Assembly: GCF_030272895.1 (NCBI RefSeq)
Contig: NZ_JALRNF010000012.1
Span: 62,001 to 126,000, forward strand
DNA length: 64,000 bases
Reading direction: 5' to 3'
Origin: Pseudomonas sp. BGr12
GTDB taxonomy: Bacteria; Pseudomonadota; Gammaproteobacteria; Pseudomonadales; Pseudomonadaceae
Each line of letters starts with the position of its first letter. Within the stretch, counting starts at the first letter, position 1. The position numbers and the translations under genes were made by a program. Below, piece after piece: positions 36,630 to 57,078 of this stretch. The notes under the pieces were generated by a model. It searched no databases, was not told the origin of the DNA, and saw only the letters and a program-made list of their open reading frames with translations.

Positions 36630-36647
36630 GGTAAGCGAAGGCTTACA
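36630..36647 (-). promoter_or_regulatory. GacA upstream activating sequence for rsmZ
   Basis: On the minus strand TGTAAG-CCTTCG-CTTACC matches the GacA box TGTAAG-N6-CTTACA with one mismatch. It is about 175 bases upstream of the rsmZ start, the known distance. Confidence 0.9.
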
Positions 36648-36752
36648 TCGAAAAGTGCAGCACCAACGCTGGCTGAAGCTTTTGCCTAAACCAACATGAT
36701 TCCGTGGAAGCAGTAGGAAACATTTCTCGACCCGTCGCAGCGCCGGCACAAA

Positions 36753-36782
36753 CAAAAACGCCCCGGCCAAGCCGAGGCGTTC
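36753..36782 (-). terminator. rpoS terminator
   Basis: AACGCCTCGGC-TTG-GCCGGGGCGTT followed by TTTGTTTG on the minus strand, shortly after the rpoS stop codon. Confidence 0.85.
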
Positions 36783-36797
36783 CTTGTTGCGAGCCGG

Positions 36798-37805
36798 TTA
36801 CTGGAACAGCGACTCGCTGGACAGGCCGTTCTTCTCGAGGATCTCCCGCAGGCGCTTGAGGCCCTCGACCTGGATCTGGCGAACCCGTTCACGGGTCAGG
36901 CCGATCTCCAGGCCAACGTCCTCAAGAGTGCTGCTCTCGTGCCCGCGCAGGCCAAAGCGGCGAATGACCACCTCGCGCTGCTTGTCGGTCAACTCGCTCA
37001 GCCACTGGTCGATGCTCTGGGACAGGTCATCGTCCTGCAGCAGCTCGCAAGGATCGGTGGGACGGTCGTCGGTCAGGGTGTCGAGCAGGGTCTTGTCGGA
37101 ATCCGGCCCCAGGGATACATCCACCGAGGAGACCCGCTCGTTGAGCCCAAGCATGCGCTTGACTTCACCGACCGGCTTTTCCAGGAGGCTGGCGATCTCT
37201 TCCGGGGACGGTTCGTGATCGAGCTTCTGGGTGAGTTCCCGCGCAGCGCGCAGGTAGACGTTGAGTTCCTTGACCACGTGGATGGGCAAGCGAATGGTAC
37301 GGGTCTGGTTCATGATCGCCCGTTCGATGGTTTGCCGGATCCACCAGGTGGCGTAGGTAGAGAAACGGAAACCACGTTCAGGGTCGAACTTCTCGACCGC
37401 GCGGATCAACCCCAGGTTGCCCTCTTCGATCAGGTCGAGCAGCGACAGCCCCCGGTTCACATAACGCCGGGCGATCTTCACCACCAGACGCAGGTTGCTC
37501 TCGATCATGCGCTTGCGCCCGGCAGGATCGCCACTTTGCGACAACCGCGCAAAGTGCACCTCTTCCTCTGGCGAGAGCAAAGGCGAGAAACCGATTTCAT
37601 TGAGATACAACTGGGTCGCATCAAGTGCCCGAGTGTAATCGATGTACTTGTGCTGTTTGAGCGTAGAGCCTTGTTTAGCCCTGGTCCGAACCGAAGATAC
37701 AGCAGGTTCGTCTGACACCACATCCGTTTCCAATACGATGCCCGTCTCCATCAGGAGCACTTCATCGTCGATGTCAAACTCCGGCACTTCTTTACTGAGA
37801 GCCAT
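36798..37805 (-). CDS. rpoS: stationary-phase sigma factor RpoS
   Basis: Sigma-S (335 residues) directs RNA polymerase to general stress and stationary-phase genes. Region 2 ([37 protein letters not shown]), region 3 and region 4 ([20 protein letters not shown]) are intact, and the N-terminus [20 protein letters not shown] is the Pseudomonas form. A Shine-Dalgarno AAAGGACTA precedes it. It follows nlpD on the same strand; in relatives the main rpoS promoter lies inside nlpD, not checkable here. Confidence 0.99.
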   Translation of the reverse strand: MALSKEVPEFDIDDEVLLMETGIVLETDVVSDEPAVSSVRTRAKQGSTLKQHKYIDYTRALDATQLYLNEIGFSPLLSPEEEVHFARLSQSGDPAGRKRMIESNLRLVVKIARRYVNRGLSLLDLIEEGNLGLIRAVEKFDPERGFRFSTYATWWIRQTIERAIMNQTRTIRLPIHVVKELNVYLRAARELTQKLDHEPSPEEIASLLEKPVGEVKRMLGLNERVSSVDVSLGPDSDKTLLDTLTDDRPTDPCELLQDDDLSQSIDQWLSELTDKQREVVIRRFGLRGHESSTLEDVGLEIGLTRERVRQIQVEGLKRLREILEKNGLSSESLFQ

Positions 37806-37912
37806 TGTTATAGTCCTTTGCTGAGTTCGAACTCAGACTCGAGCGACGCCCTTATCCCTGGCAACGCTGGAGCCTGTCCCCTCTACGCGAGGAACAGGCC
37901 GGGTACTAGCAA

Positions 37913-38821
37913 TCAACGACGCGGCAGGAACTGCAGCGGATCAACAGGTTTGCCCTGGCGGCGAATCTCAAAATGCAGCTTCACCCGGTCCGTGCCCGTG
38001 GAACCCATTTCTGCAATTGTCTGCCCAACTTTGACCTGCTGTCCCTCCCGAACCAAAAGCCTGCGGTTGTGACCGTAGGCACTGACGTAGGTATCGCTGT
38101 GTTTGATGATTACCAACTCGCCGTAGCCCCGCAAGCCACTTCCGGCATAGACCACCGAACCATCAGACGCAGCAAAAACAGGCTGTCCCAAATCACCGGC
38201 GATATCAATGCCTTTATTCAAACTACCGTTTGAAGCGAATTTACCGATCAACACACCGCTGGCTGGCCACGCCCAGCCGCCCACTGCGCGCTCTGCCGCA
38301 GGCACCTGGGCTGGCGCCGTGGCCGTGACGACCGGGGCTGGCGGCGGCGGACTGGCCGGCGTAGCCGAAGGCGCCGGTGCCGGCGCCGGGGTGCTCGAAT
38401 TTGTCGCAGGGGCCCCGACGGGACGCTTGATGATCGTGGTCTTGCTCGAGGAGGACGGCGAGCTGCTCACCACCGTGGTGCTGGTGCCGGTGCTGGCCGG
38501 CGTGCTCGAACGCCCGTCGAAGCGGATCGCCTGGCCCGGGCGGATGGTATAGGGCGCGACGATGCCGTTGCGTGCGGCCAGGGCCTTGTAGTCCCAGCCG
38601 TAGCGAAAGGCGATGGAGTACAGGGTGTCGCCGGGGCGAACCACGTACTGGCCGCTGGTGACGGCCAGGCGCTTGGGCTTCGACGCACTGCGGTCGGCCA
38701 CCGGGGCGCTGTTGGAAGACGTGCTGGAGCAACCTGACACCATTGTGCCCAGGGCAATTGCAATCACCAGAAGCTTGAAGCTCGAAAAATCCCTGCGCTG
38801 CCGAATGATTGTGTGACCCAC
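37913..38821 (-). CDS. nlpD: NlpD-type lipoprotein, LytM activator of amidase
   Basis: The 302 residues comprise a lipobox (MVSGC, lipidated Cys31), a LysM domain (about 57-102, YVVRPGDTLYSIAFRYG), a low-complexity Pro/Ala/Ser linker and a C-terminal LytM/M23 domain. The zinc site is degenerate: the first His is Asn in NKGIDIAGD and the HxH is LHFEIR. This fits NlpD as an activator of AmiC during daughter-cell separation rather than a protease. The GTG at 38821 follows AGGGAG; upstream in-frame codons are unlike the family. Confidence 0.92.
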   Translation of the reverse strand: MGHTIIRQRRDFSSFKLLVIAIALGTMVSGCSSTSSNSAPVADRSASKPKRLAVTSGQYVVRPGDTLYSIAFRYGWDYKALAARNGIVAPYTIRPGQAIRFDGRSSTPASTGTSTTVVSSSPSSSSKTTIIKRPVGAPATNSSTPAPAPAPSATPASPPPPAPVVTATAPAQVPAAERAVGGWAWPASGVLIGKFASNGSLNKGIDIAGDLGQPVFAASDGSVVYAGSGLRGYGELVIIKHSDTYVSAYGHNRRLLVREGQQVKVGQTIAEMGSTGTDRVKLHFEIRRQGKPVDPLQFLPRR

Positions 38822-38981
38822 CCGCCGCTCCCTCTCTTGGTGACCGCTATGAAAATGCAATATTGTTGCAATTATAACCGAGTGCATGCCCCTTGCGGAT
38901 ACCGGGCATTGGCGCACATCCAGCCCGCCAGATAGACAGGACAATAGCGAAGGAATTCGCCCGCGGCGAAAATAATCCTGC

Positions 38982-40395
<1,414 letters not shown>

Positions 40396-40408
<13 letters not shown>

Positions 40409-41454
40409 GGGCTGTCCGTCTGCCCCGCCGACACCAGATCAACCAGCTCGCGCACCACGACGGTGGCAAAGCATCCGGCCGGAAGGACGAATTCAAGTTG
40501 CAGAATATCAGGCTCGGGATAATGCCACGTCAGACCAGCAATGGGCAGTCGCAGGATGCGACGTTCGTGACTCATGCCCGCCCGCGCCAACCACTGGCAC
40601 AAGGATGCATGTTGCTCGCCGATGCGTTGCTCCAGTTCACCCGGCACGCCCGTGGCTGGCGAAGCACCCTCGCCCCACAACGGGCCGGTGGGGTGCAGGT
40701 CGAGGATGGCCAGGCGCGGGTCGGTGCATTCGGCTTCACCGGCCGGGAAAAAGCTGCGGCTGTCGGTGAAGGCCAGCAGGTCGCCGACCTGGGCGGTGTT
40801 CCAGTTGCCCTCGGCAACGCGCTGGGCCAACGCCTGGTTGAACAGGTAACTGCGCGCGCTGGACAGTAGTCGTGAGCGCACATTGCGCTGCTCCGGCAGT
40901 GCTTGGCGGGCAGCCCAGTCGCGGGCGTCATGGATGTTGCCACCGTCATGGCCGAAGCGCTGGGTACCGAAATAGTTGGGCACGCCCTGGCGGCGCAGTT
41001 GCTCAAGACGGGCGTCGAGCGCTGCTTTTTCGGCATTCAGGCCGGTCAGGCGCAGGGTGAAGCCGTTGGCCGAATGCGCGCCGCGTTGCAGCTTGCGCGA
41101 GTGCCGGGTGCGCTTGAGGATGCTCAGGGTCTCGTTCTCGGCGGCCGCCAGGTCCGGGTCGGCCTTGCCCGGCAGGTGCAGGCTGAACCATTGGCGGGTC
41201 AAGGCCTGGCGGTCCTTGAGGCCGGCATAGCTGATGTTGCGCAGCGGCACGCCGGCGGCACGGGCCAGGCGGCGGGCGGCTTCCTCGGTGTTGAGGTCGC
41301 GCTTCTCGACCCACAGCCACAGGTGCTCGCCATTGCCGGACAAGGGAATATCGAGGACTTCATCGACCTGGAAGTCTTCTGCCGTGGCCTTGAGGATCGC
41401 ACTGCCCAGTGCCGGACCCGATGCGCGCGGGCCCAGGAGTTCCAGTTCGGTCAT
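40396..41454 (-). CDS. truD: tRNA pseudouridine(13) synthase TruD
   Basis: TruD (352 residues) makes pseudouridine 13 in tRNA(Glu). The catalytic Asp is in [15 protein letters not shown] (about residue 80), and [18 protein letters not shown] is the family signature. It overlaps ispF by 4 bases (ATGA), so translation is coupled. Confidence 0.97.
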
Positions 41455-41924
41455 GCTGGCAGCAACAAGGCGACGGCGTGGACGGCGATGCCTTCTTCAC
41501 GGCCGGTGAAGCCAAGCTTCTCGGTGGTGGTGGCCTTGACGTTGACCTGGTCGAGTTCGACCTGCAGGTCTTCGGCGATCAGCTGGCGCATGGTGTCGAT
41601 GTGCGGAGCCATCTTCGGCGCCTGGGCCACGATGGTGGCGTCGACGTTGCCGACCTTCCAGCCCTTGGCCTGGACGATCTTGAGCACATGGCGCAACAGC
41701 ACGCGGCTGTCGGCGCCCTTGAACTGCGGATCGGTATCCGGGAAATGCTTGCCGATGTCACCCAGCGCAGCGGCGCCCAGCAGCGCATCGCTCAGGGCGT
41801 GCAGCAGCACGTCGCCGTCGGAGTGGGCCAGCAAGCCGAACTTGTGCGCAATGCGCACCCCACCCAAGGTGATGAAATCGCCGTCCGCGAAGCGGTGCAC
41901 ATCGTAGCCGTGGCCAATACGCAT
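41451..41924 (-). CDS. ispF: 2-C-methyl-D-erythritol 2,4-cyclodiphosphate synthase
   Basis: IspF (157 residues) catalyses the cyclising step of the MEP isoprenoid pathway. [11 protein letters not shown] carries the zinc ligands Asp8 and His10, and [28 protein letters not shown] is intact apart from length. The start codon directly touches the T-tract of an upstream terminator (41925-41953), and the only Shine-Dalgarno candidate (AGGG) lies within that hairpin. In many bacteria ispD is adjacent; here ispD is 3 kb away. Confidence 0.97.
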   Translation of the reverse strand: MRIGHGYDVHRFADGDFITLGGVRIAHKFGLLAHSDGDVLLHALSDALLGAAALGDIGKHFPDTDPQFKGADSRVLLRHVLKIVQAKGWKVGNVDATIVAQAPKMAPHIDTMRQLIAEDLQVELDQVNVKATTTEKLGFTGREEGIAVHAVALLLPA

Positions 41925-41953
41925 AAAAAAACGCCCTGATTGAGTCAGGGCGT
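41925..41953 (-). terminator. terminator after fghA, adjoining ispF
   Basis: ACGCCCTGA-CTCAA-TCAGGGCGT followed by TTTTTTT on the minus strand. The next base begins the ispF start codon. Confidence 0.88.
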
Positions 41954-42000
41954 GATTCTACCTGCTTTGCCGGGCCTTGGGCTTATTTGTAGGACAACCC

Positions 42001-42849
42001 CTACAACAAACCCAGGGCCACACCATGATGACGCAGATGCTCGTCGATGTAGCTGGCGATGAAGTAGTAGCTGTGGTCATAACCGGGCTGCAGGCGCAGT
42101 TCCAGCGGATGACCCGCCGCCTTCGCCGCCTGGACCAGGGCCTGGGGCTTGAGCTGAGTCTCGAGGAAATCATCCCGGTCGCCCTGGTCCACCAGCAGCG
42201 GCAGACGCTCCGCTGCCTCGGCGATCAGCACACTGGCATCCCACTCGCGCCAGCGCGTCCGGTCTTCTCCCAGGTAACGGGAGAAGGCCTTCTGGCCCCA
42301 GGGGCAATCCATCGGGTTGCTGATCGGCGCGAACGCCGACACCGAACGGTAGCGCCCCGGGTTGCGCAATGCGCAGACCAGCGCACCGTGCCCGCCCATG
42401 GAATGACCACTGATACCGCGGCGATCGGAAGCGGGGAAATGCGCCTCGACCAGTGCCGGCAGCTCCTGCACCACGTAGTCATGCATGCGGTAGTGCTGGG
42501 CCCAGGGCTGTTCACTGGCATTGAGGTAGAAGCCCGCGCCCAGGCCGAAGTCCCAGGCGCCGTCGGGGTCGCCCGGTACCTGGGGGCCACGGGGGCTGGT
42601 GTCGGGCGCGACGATGATCAACCCAAGCTCGGCGGCGAGCTTGTGCGCGCCGGCCTTCTGCATGAAATTCTCGTCGGTGCAGGTCAGGCCGCTGAGCCAG
42701 TACAGCACCGGCAGCTTGTCGCCCTGCTCGGCCTGCGGTGGCAGGTAGACGGCGAACACCATGTCGCAACCGAGCACCTGGGAGCGATGCCGGTAGCGCT
42801 TGTGCCAGCCACCGAAGCTTTTCTGACAGGAGATGTTTTCCAGGCTCAT
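42001..42849 (-). CDS. fghA: S-formylglutathione hydrolase
   Basis: FghA (282 residues) hydrolyses S-formylglutathione to formate and glutathione, the last step of glutathione-dependent formaldehyde removal. The nucleophile elbow [10 protein letters not shown] (Ser near residue 146), [13 protein letters not shown] and the His in PGYDHSYYF are present. It starts 8 bases after adhC; the two are co-transcribed. GAGG precedes the start. Confidence 0.96.
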   Translation of the reverse strand: MSLENISCQKSFGGWHKRYRHRSQVLGCDMVFAVYLPPQAEQGDKLPVLYWLSGLTCTDENFMQKAGAHKLAAELGLIIVAPDTSPRGPQVPGDPDGAWDFGLGAGFYLNASEQPWAQHYRMHDYVVQELPALVEAHFPASDRRGISGHSMGGHGALVCALRNPGRYRSVSAFAPISNPMDCPWGQKAFSRYLGEDRTRWREWDASVLIAEAAERLPLLVDQGDRDDFLETQLKPQALVQAAKAAGHPLELRLQPGYDHSYYFIASYIDEHLRHHGVALGLL

Positions 42850-42857
42850 GGCAAACC

Positions 42858-44973
<2,116 letters not shown>

Positions 44974-44979
44974 AAACGC

Positions 44980-45028
44980 ATCGCGGGGCAAGCCCGCCCT
45001 ACAGGGTGGGAGCGGGCTTGCCCCGCGA
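44980..45028. repeat. REP-type palindromic element
   Basis: TCGCGGGGCAAGCCCGC and GCGGGCTTGCCCCGCGA face each other; the left copy lacks part of the usual GGAGC flank. It separates the converging gfnR and ispD. Confidence 0.85.
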
Positions 45029-45036
45029 AAAGGCAT

Positions 45037-45744
45037 TCAGCCGCGCTTGGCCCAGCGCTGGCGCAACCACTCCAGGTCTTCCGGGCGGGTGACCTTGATA
45101 TTGTCGCTGCGTCCTTCGATCAGGCGTGGCGCCTGTCCGGCCCATTCGATCGCCGAGGACTCGTCGGTAATCGCCACATCGGCCACCAGGCTGTCGGCCA
45201 GGGCCCTGTGCAAGGCACCCAGGCGGAACATCTGCGGGGTGTAGGCTTGCCACACCGTGCTGCGGTCGATGGTGGCGCTGACCCGGCCATTGGCATCGGC
45301 ACGCTTGAGGGTATCGCGGGCCGGCACCGCCAGCAGGCCGCCGACCGGATCGTCGGCAAGCTCGGCCAGCAGGCGATCGAGGTCGCTGCGCGCCAGGTTC
45401 GGCCGGGCGGCATCGTGCACCAGCACCCAGTCGCTGTCGGCTGCGCCCTGGGCGTGCAGCAGCAACAAGGCATTGAGCACCGAGTCGGCACGTTCGCGGC
45501 CGCCTTCGGCACGCTGGATGCGTGGATCACCGGCACAGCGCAAGCCCGGCCAGTACGGATCGTCAGCGGCAACGCTGACCACCACCCCTTTGACGCAGGG
45601 ATGGTCGAGAAAACAGTCGAGGCTATGCTCGAGGATGGTCTGTCGACCCAGTTGCAGGTACTGCTTGGGACGGTCGGCAGCCATGCGGGCACCAACGCCC
45701 GCGGCGGGAATCACGGCCCAGAAGGCCGGCAAGGTCTGGTTCAT
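45037..45744 (-). CDS. ispD: 2-C-methyl-D-erythritol 4-phosphate cytidylyltransferase
   Basis: IspD (235 residues) makes CDP-ME in the MEP pathway. The nucleotide-binding AVIPAAGVGARM with RPKQY, the EGGRERADSV region and VHDAARPNL are the family motifs. Its start overlaps the ftsB stop by 4 bases; the ftsB-ispD pair is conserved across proteobacteria. Confidence 0.97.
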   Translation of the reverse strand: MNQTLPAFWAVIPAAGVGARMAADRPKQYLQLGRQTILEHSLDCFLDHPCVKGVVVSVAADDPYWPGLRCAGDPRIQRAEGGRERADSVLNALLLLHAQGAADSDWVLVHDAARPNLARSDLDRLLAELADDPVGGLLAVPARDTLKRADANGRVSATIDRSTVWQAYTPQMFRLGALHRALADSLVADVAITDESSAIEWAGQAPRLIEGRSDNIKVTRPEDLEWLRQRWAKRG

Positions 45745-46019
45745 TGGGCAAGCTGGTAGAGGGTTTCGCCCTCCTTGACCATTCCCAGTTCATGGCGAGC
45801 CCGTTCTTCGACGGTTTCCATACCTTTCTTCAACTCCAGTACTTCAGCGTCAAGCACGCGGTTACGCTCCAGCAAGCGCTCGTTTTCAGCGTGCTGGTCG
45901 GCAATCTGTTGCTTGAGTTCGGTGACATGGGCCAGGCTGCCGTTGCCCACCCACAGGCGATACTGCAGGCCACCGAGCAGCAGGAGCAGGACGAGGAACA
46001 ACCAATAGGGACTGCGCAT
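45741..46019 (-). CDS. ftsB: cell-division protein FtsB
   Basis: FtsB (92 residues) has one membrane helix (about residues 4-21) followed by a periplasmic coiled coil (ELKQQIADQHAENERLLERN) and binds FtsL and FtsQ at the divisome. The start MRSPYWLFLVLL is the family start; the frame is open 32 codons further upstream. It lies downstream of eno, a common order. Confidence 0.95.
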   Translation of the reverse strand: MRSPYWLFLVLLLLLGGLQYRLWVGNGSLAHVTELKQQIADQHAENERLLERNRVLDAEVLELKKGMETVEERARHELGMVKEGETLYQLAQ

Positions 46020-46070
46020 CAGGGTATCCAGTGGAAATAGACCGCCATTTGTGCAGGGCTCTGATGGCAC

Positions 46071-46094
46071 GAAGCCTGGCCGAAGCCAGGCTTT
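46071..46094. terminator. hairpin between eno and ftsB
   Basis: GAAGCCTGGC-CGAA-GCCAGGCTTTG is a strong stem but with almost no T-tract on the minus strand, so it may be partial or stabilising only. Confidence 0.45.
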
Positions 46095-46182
46095 GTGCAT
46101 ACAGACCTGCTGCATCAGGCTACCGAACTGTCAGTATGGCTGTTCGGTAATCCTTGGCTGCTGTCTTTTTACCATCTCTTGC

Positions 46183-50125
<3,943 letters not shown>

Positions 50126-50375
50126 TTAAAGCGGTCTGCGCCGCCGGGGAAAGCGAAGGAAGGCCGAAGCCCCCGATCACCTGCGTCAATCACAGTGCAT
50201 CTTAAAAAACTGCCGCGTCTGGACAGACCGGGGGTAAAAAACCCGGTAAGGAGCTCGCTAAACATTTTTAGAATCGCCCAGCAAAAAACTGCTTGGTAAT
50301 CGGCAACTCCTGTGATTTCGGGGAAGCCACAGAAGCTGTATCAAGAAGGGAGCGTAGTCTACCCGAATGTGCCTT

Positions 50376-51671
50376 TCATCTCAAACCTTGCGCGCTCGTC
50401 GGCACACACCAGTGCAATTGCCAGTCGCCCTGGCTCAGGCCGGGCAGGTTGGCCACGGCCAGTAACTGCTCGCCGCAATAGAGCAGCGGCAGGCGCGTCC
50501 GGACGAACTGCGGAACCTGCAGCTCGTTGAGCAGGCGCTTGAGGTCACGCTGGCCGCGACCGCTGATCGAAAGGCGCTCACCGCCCTGGCGGTAGGCGAT
50601 ATGCAAGGGCCCCTGCGGCAACGTGCCGCTGAGGGTTACGCTGCCGTTATGGGCCAGTTTCAGTGATTCGGCCGGGTCCGCCCACACCTGGTGACCTACC
50701 GGAACCCTCAGCCAGTCGCCAGCCAGCCACCAGATACGTTCGTTGCTGCGATGCAGTTCGCCGTCGGTCAGCCCCCACAGTGGCCGTCCGTCGGATGCGG
50801 CATCTCGCAAGCTCTCCCAGCCGGCCCAGTGGCGGGTATCAGGCAAGCGGGTACGTTGCGCCAGCCAGTACTGCAAGGCATTGCGCTGGCGTGCAGGAGA
50901 AAGCTCGCGCAGCACATCCAGGTCCAGCGACGCCAGCCCAAGCCAGTCGAATCGGCTCGACGTCGTGGCCCGCGCCAGGTCCTCGCGGGCCACTTCATCC
51001 AGTAGCCCCTGGGCCTCGCCCAGGTGCTCGGCGCTGCGTGCCAGGCTCTGCGCAGCCTGGGGCCAGCGCTGCAGCAGCGCCGGGAAGACCTGGTGACGGA
51101 GGAAATTGCGGGCGTAATGCGTGTCGCTGTTGGACGGGTCTTTGATCCAGGCCAGGCCGTGCTCCTCGGCATAGGCTTGTACATCCCGGCGCGCAACATC
51201 GAGCAAAGGACGAACCAATACGCCCTGCCCCAGCGGACGCTGTCCGGGCATCGCGCCCAGGCCGCGCAATCCGGCGCCGCGCAGCAGGCGAAACAACAGG
51301 GTTTCGGCCTGGTCTTCGCGGTGCTGGCCGGTGAGCAAGACTTCCCCTGCCAGCAACGCCTTGGCAAAGGCGCCATAACGGGCCTCACGGGCGCCCTGTT
51401 CGAGACTGGCGCCAGGGGCGACCTGGACGTGGATGACGCGCAGTTCGACGCCCAGATCGTCGCACAGCCGCTGGCAATGGGCCGGCCAGGCGTCAGCCGC
51501 GGCTTGCAAGCCGTGGTGGATGTGAATGGCGCGGATCGGGGGTAGCGGGCGCTTGTGTGACAACTGAGCCAGCAGGTGCAACAGGACCGTGGAGTCCAGG
51601 CCGCCGGAGAGGGCGACGCACCAGGCGGGGGCGTTGAGCCAGGGGGTAAGTCGTGAGTAGAGGTCGATCAT
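50376..51671 (-). CDS. tilS: tRNA(Ile)-lysidine synthase
   Basis: TilS (431 residues) converts cytidine 34 of the CAU-anticodon tRNA(Ile) to lysidine so that it reads AUA. The PP-loop SGGLDS (residues 23-28), HHGLQ, GQHREDQAETLL and the C-terminal TilS substrate-binding domain are present. It is downstream of accA on the same strand. Confidence 0.96.
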   Translation of the reverse strand: MIDLYSRLTPWLNAPAWCVALSGGLDSTVLLHLLAQLSHKRPLPPIRAIHIHHGLQAAADAWPAHCQRLCDDLGVELRVIHVQVAPGASLEQGAREARYGAFAKALLAGEVLLTGQHREDQAETLLFRLLRGAGLRGLGAMPGQRPLGQGVLVRPLLDVARRDVQAYAEEHGLAWIKDPSNSDTHYARNFLRHQVFPALLQRWPQAAQSLARSAEHLGEAQGLLDEVAREDLARATTSSRFDWLGLASLDLDVLRELSPARQRNALQYWLAQRTRLPDTRHWAGWESLRDAASDGRPLWGLTDGELHRSNERIWWLAGDWLRVPVGHQVWADPAESLKLAHNGSVTLSGTLPQGPLHIAYRQGGERLSISGRGQRDLKRLLNELQVPQFVRTRLPLLYCGEQLLAVANLPGLSQGDWQLHWCVPTSAQGLR

Positions 51672-51722
51672 CAGGGGCGCCCCTTTGGCGAGCGCTTTGC
51701 GCTCGATCGCAGGCTTCGCCAG

Positions 51723-51746
51723 CTCCCACAGGGTTCACTGTGGGAG
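51723..51746. repeat. short inverted repeat between tilS and accA
   Basis: CTCCCACAG-GGTTCA-CTGTGGGAG resembles the flanking part of the Pseudomonas REP unit without its core; it could act as a weak terminator after accA. Confidence 0.5.
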
Positions 51747-51772
51747 CCGGCAGCGCCGGCGATGGGCTCAGA

Positions 51773-52720
51773 TCAGAGCCCGTAGCTCATCAGGCGGTCA
51801 TAGCGGCGCTTGAGCAGCGCGTCGTTGTCGAACTTCTTGAGCATGTCCAGCTGTTCGATCAGGTCACCGCGGATGCTTGCCGACATTTTTGCCGGATCGC
51901 GGTGCGCGCCACCCAGTGGCTCGGCGATGACCTTGTCGACGATGCCCAGGCCTTTCAGGCGCTCGGCGGTGATGCCCATGGCCTCGGCGGCATCGGCAGC
52001 CTTCTCGGCGGTCTTCCACAGGATCGAGGCGCAGCCTTCCGGCGAGATCACCGAGTAGGTGGAGTACTGCAGCATGTTCAGCTGGTCGCACACGCCGATG
52101 GCCAGTGCACCACCGGAGCCACCCTCACCGATGACGGTGGCGATGATCGGGGTTTTCAGGCGGGCCATGACGCGCAGGTTCCAGGCGATGGCTTCGCTCT
52201 GGTTGCGCTCTTCGGCGTCGATGCCCGGGTAGGCGCCCGGGGTGTCGATGAAGGTCAGGATCGGCATCTTGAAACGCTCGGCCATTTCCATCAGGCGGCA
52301 GGCCTTGCGGTAGCCTTCAGGACGCGGCATGCCGAAGTTGCGGCGGACCTTCTCGCGCACTTCACGGCCTTTCTGGTGACCGATGACCATCACCGGCTTG
52401 TCGTCCAGGCGAGCGATGCCGCCAACGATCGCGGCGTCGTCGGCAAAGTGGCGGTCGCCGTGCAGTTCGTCGAACTCGGTGAAGATGTGGTCGATGTAGT
52501 CCAGGGTGTACGGACGACGTGGATGACGGGCCAGGCGGGCGATCTGCCAGCTGGTCAGGTTGCCGAAGATGCTTTCGGTCAGGGTGCTGCTCTTGTCTTG
52601 CAGACGGGCGATTTCATCGCCGATGTTCAGCGCGTTGTCATTGCCGACCAGGCGCAGCTCTTCGATCTTGGCTTGCAGGTCAGCGATCGGCTGTTCGAAA
52701 TCCAGGAAATTCGGGTTCAT
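51773..52720 (-). CDS. accA: acetyl-CoA carboxylase carboxyltransferase subunit alpha
   Basis: AccA (315 residues) with AccD transfers CO2 from biotin to acetyl-CoA, the first step of fatty-acid synthesis. [20 protein letters not shown] and [15 protein letters not shown] are the signature blocks. The start [12 protein letters not shown] is the family start; an ATG two codons earlier is possible. It is just downstream of dnaE. Confidence 0.98.
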   Translation of the reverse strand: MNPNFLDFEQPIADLQAKIEELRLVGNDNALNIGDEIARLQDKSSTLTESIFGNLTSWQIARLARHPRRPYTLDYIDHIFTEFDELHGDRHFADDAAIVGGIARLDDKPVMVIGHQKGREVREKVRRNFGMPRPEGYRKACRLMEMAERFKMPILTFIDTPGAYPGIDAEERNQSEAIAWNLRVMARLKTPIIATVIGEGGSGGALAIGVCDQLNMLQYSTYSVISPEGCASILWKTAEKAADAAEAMGITAERLKGLGIVDKVIAEPLGGAHRDPAKMSASIRGDLIEQLDMLKKFDNDALLKRRYDRLMSYGL

Positions 52721-52818
52721 AGGCATCCGTCTTGGGTCTACGGCCAGGCGGCCGGCCGGTTGATCCGTGTGGCGCCCTACCTTAAGGGATCAGGCGCATT
52801 CAGGTCGAGATTAAAAAT

Positions 52819-56340
<3,522 letters not shown>

Positions 56341-56368
56341 GATGGTCCTATAGCAGCACAAAACAACA

Positions 56369-56390
56369 AGGCCCGGATTGTACCGGGCCT
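56369..56390 (-). terminator. possible terminator after rnhB
   Basis: AGGCCCGG-TACAAT-CCGGGCCT followed by TGTTGTTTTG on the minus strand, in the gap between rnhB and dnaE. The broken T-tract suggests partial termination. Confidence 0.5.
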
Positions 56391-56448
56391 CGATCAAAAC
56401 ATCAGCCAGCGCAGGGTGATCCTGACTGCTGGCACCCGCCGCCAGCCG

Positions 56449-57078
56449 TCAGGCCAGGGCAAACCCGCCGTCCAGTGCTTCGCGGGCCTCGTAGGCCGCT
56501 CGCACCGGCGCAAACGAGCGCCGGTGGATTGGCGTCGGCCCCAGGCGCGCCAGGGCTTCCAGGTGGGTGGGCGTCGGGTAGCCCTTGTGGCCGCCGATGC
56601 CATAACCCGGATAGATCGCCTCGAACGCCGCCATTTCGCGGTCACGGGTGACCTTGGCCAGGATCGAGGCGGCAGCAATCGCCGGCACCTTGCTGTCGCC
56701 CTTGACCACCGGCTCACAGGGCACCGCCAGTTTCGGGCAGCGATTGCCGTCGATCAGGGCCAGCTTGGGGGTAACGCTCAAGCCTTCTACGGCGCGCTGC
56801 ATAGCCAGCATGGTGGCATGCAGGATGTTCAGTTCGTCGATCTCTTCGACTTCGGCACGGGCGATGCAGAAGCTCAGGGCTTTTTCGCAGATTTCGTCGA
56901 ACAGCTTCTCACGACGCGCTTCGGTGAGCTTCTTGGAGTCATTCAGGCCAAGGATCGGCCGCTGCGGATCAAGAATCACCGCCGCGGTCACCACGGCGCC
57001 GCACAGCGGGCCACGGCCGACTTCATCGACGCCGGCAACCAGGTCGTCGACCAGGGTAAAGTCCAGTCCCATTTGCAT
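56449..57078 (-). CDS. rnhB: ribonuclease HII
   Basis: RNase HII (209 residues) cuts RNA in RNA-DNA hybrids and starts removal of single ribonucleotides. [12 protein letters not shown] carries the DEG-type metal ligands, and [13 protein letters not shown] and IDGNRCP follow. Start directly follows the lpxB stop with no gap. An ATG two codons in is an alternative. Confidence 0.98.
   Translation of the reverse strand: MQMGLDFTLVDDLVAGVDEVGRGPLCGAVVTAAVILDPQRPILGLNDSKKLTEARREKLFDEICEKALSFCIARAEVEEIDELNILHATMLAMQRAVEGLSVTPKLALIDGNRCPKLAVPCEPVVKGDSKVPAIAAASILAKVTRDREMAAFEAIYPGYGIGGHKGYPTPTHLEALARLGPTPIHRRSFAPVRAAYEAREALDGGFALA

Noticed and set aside
37913..38821. NlpD as an active M23 metalloprotease
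   Set aside because: The first zinc His is Asn and the HxH motif is incomplete, as in amidase activators.
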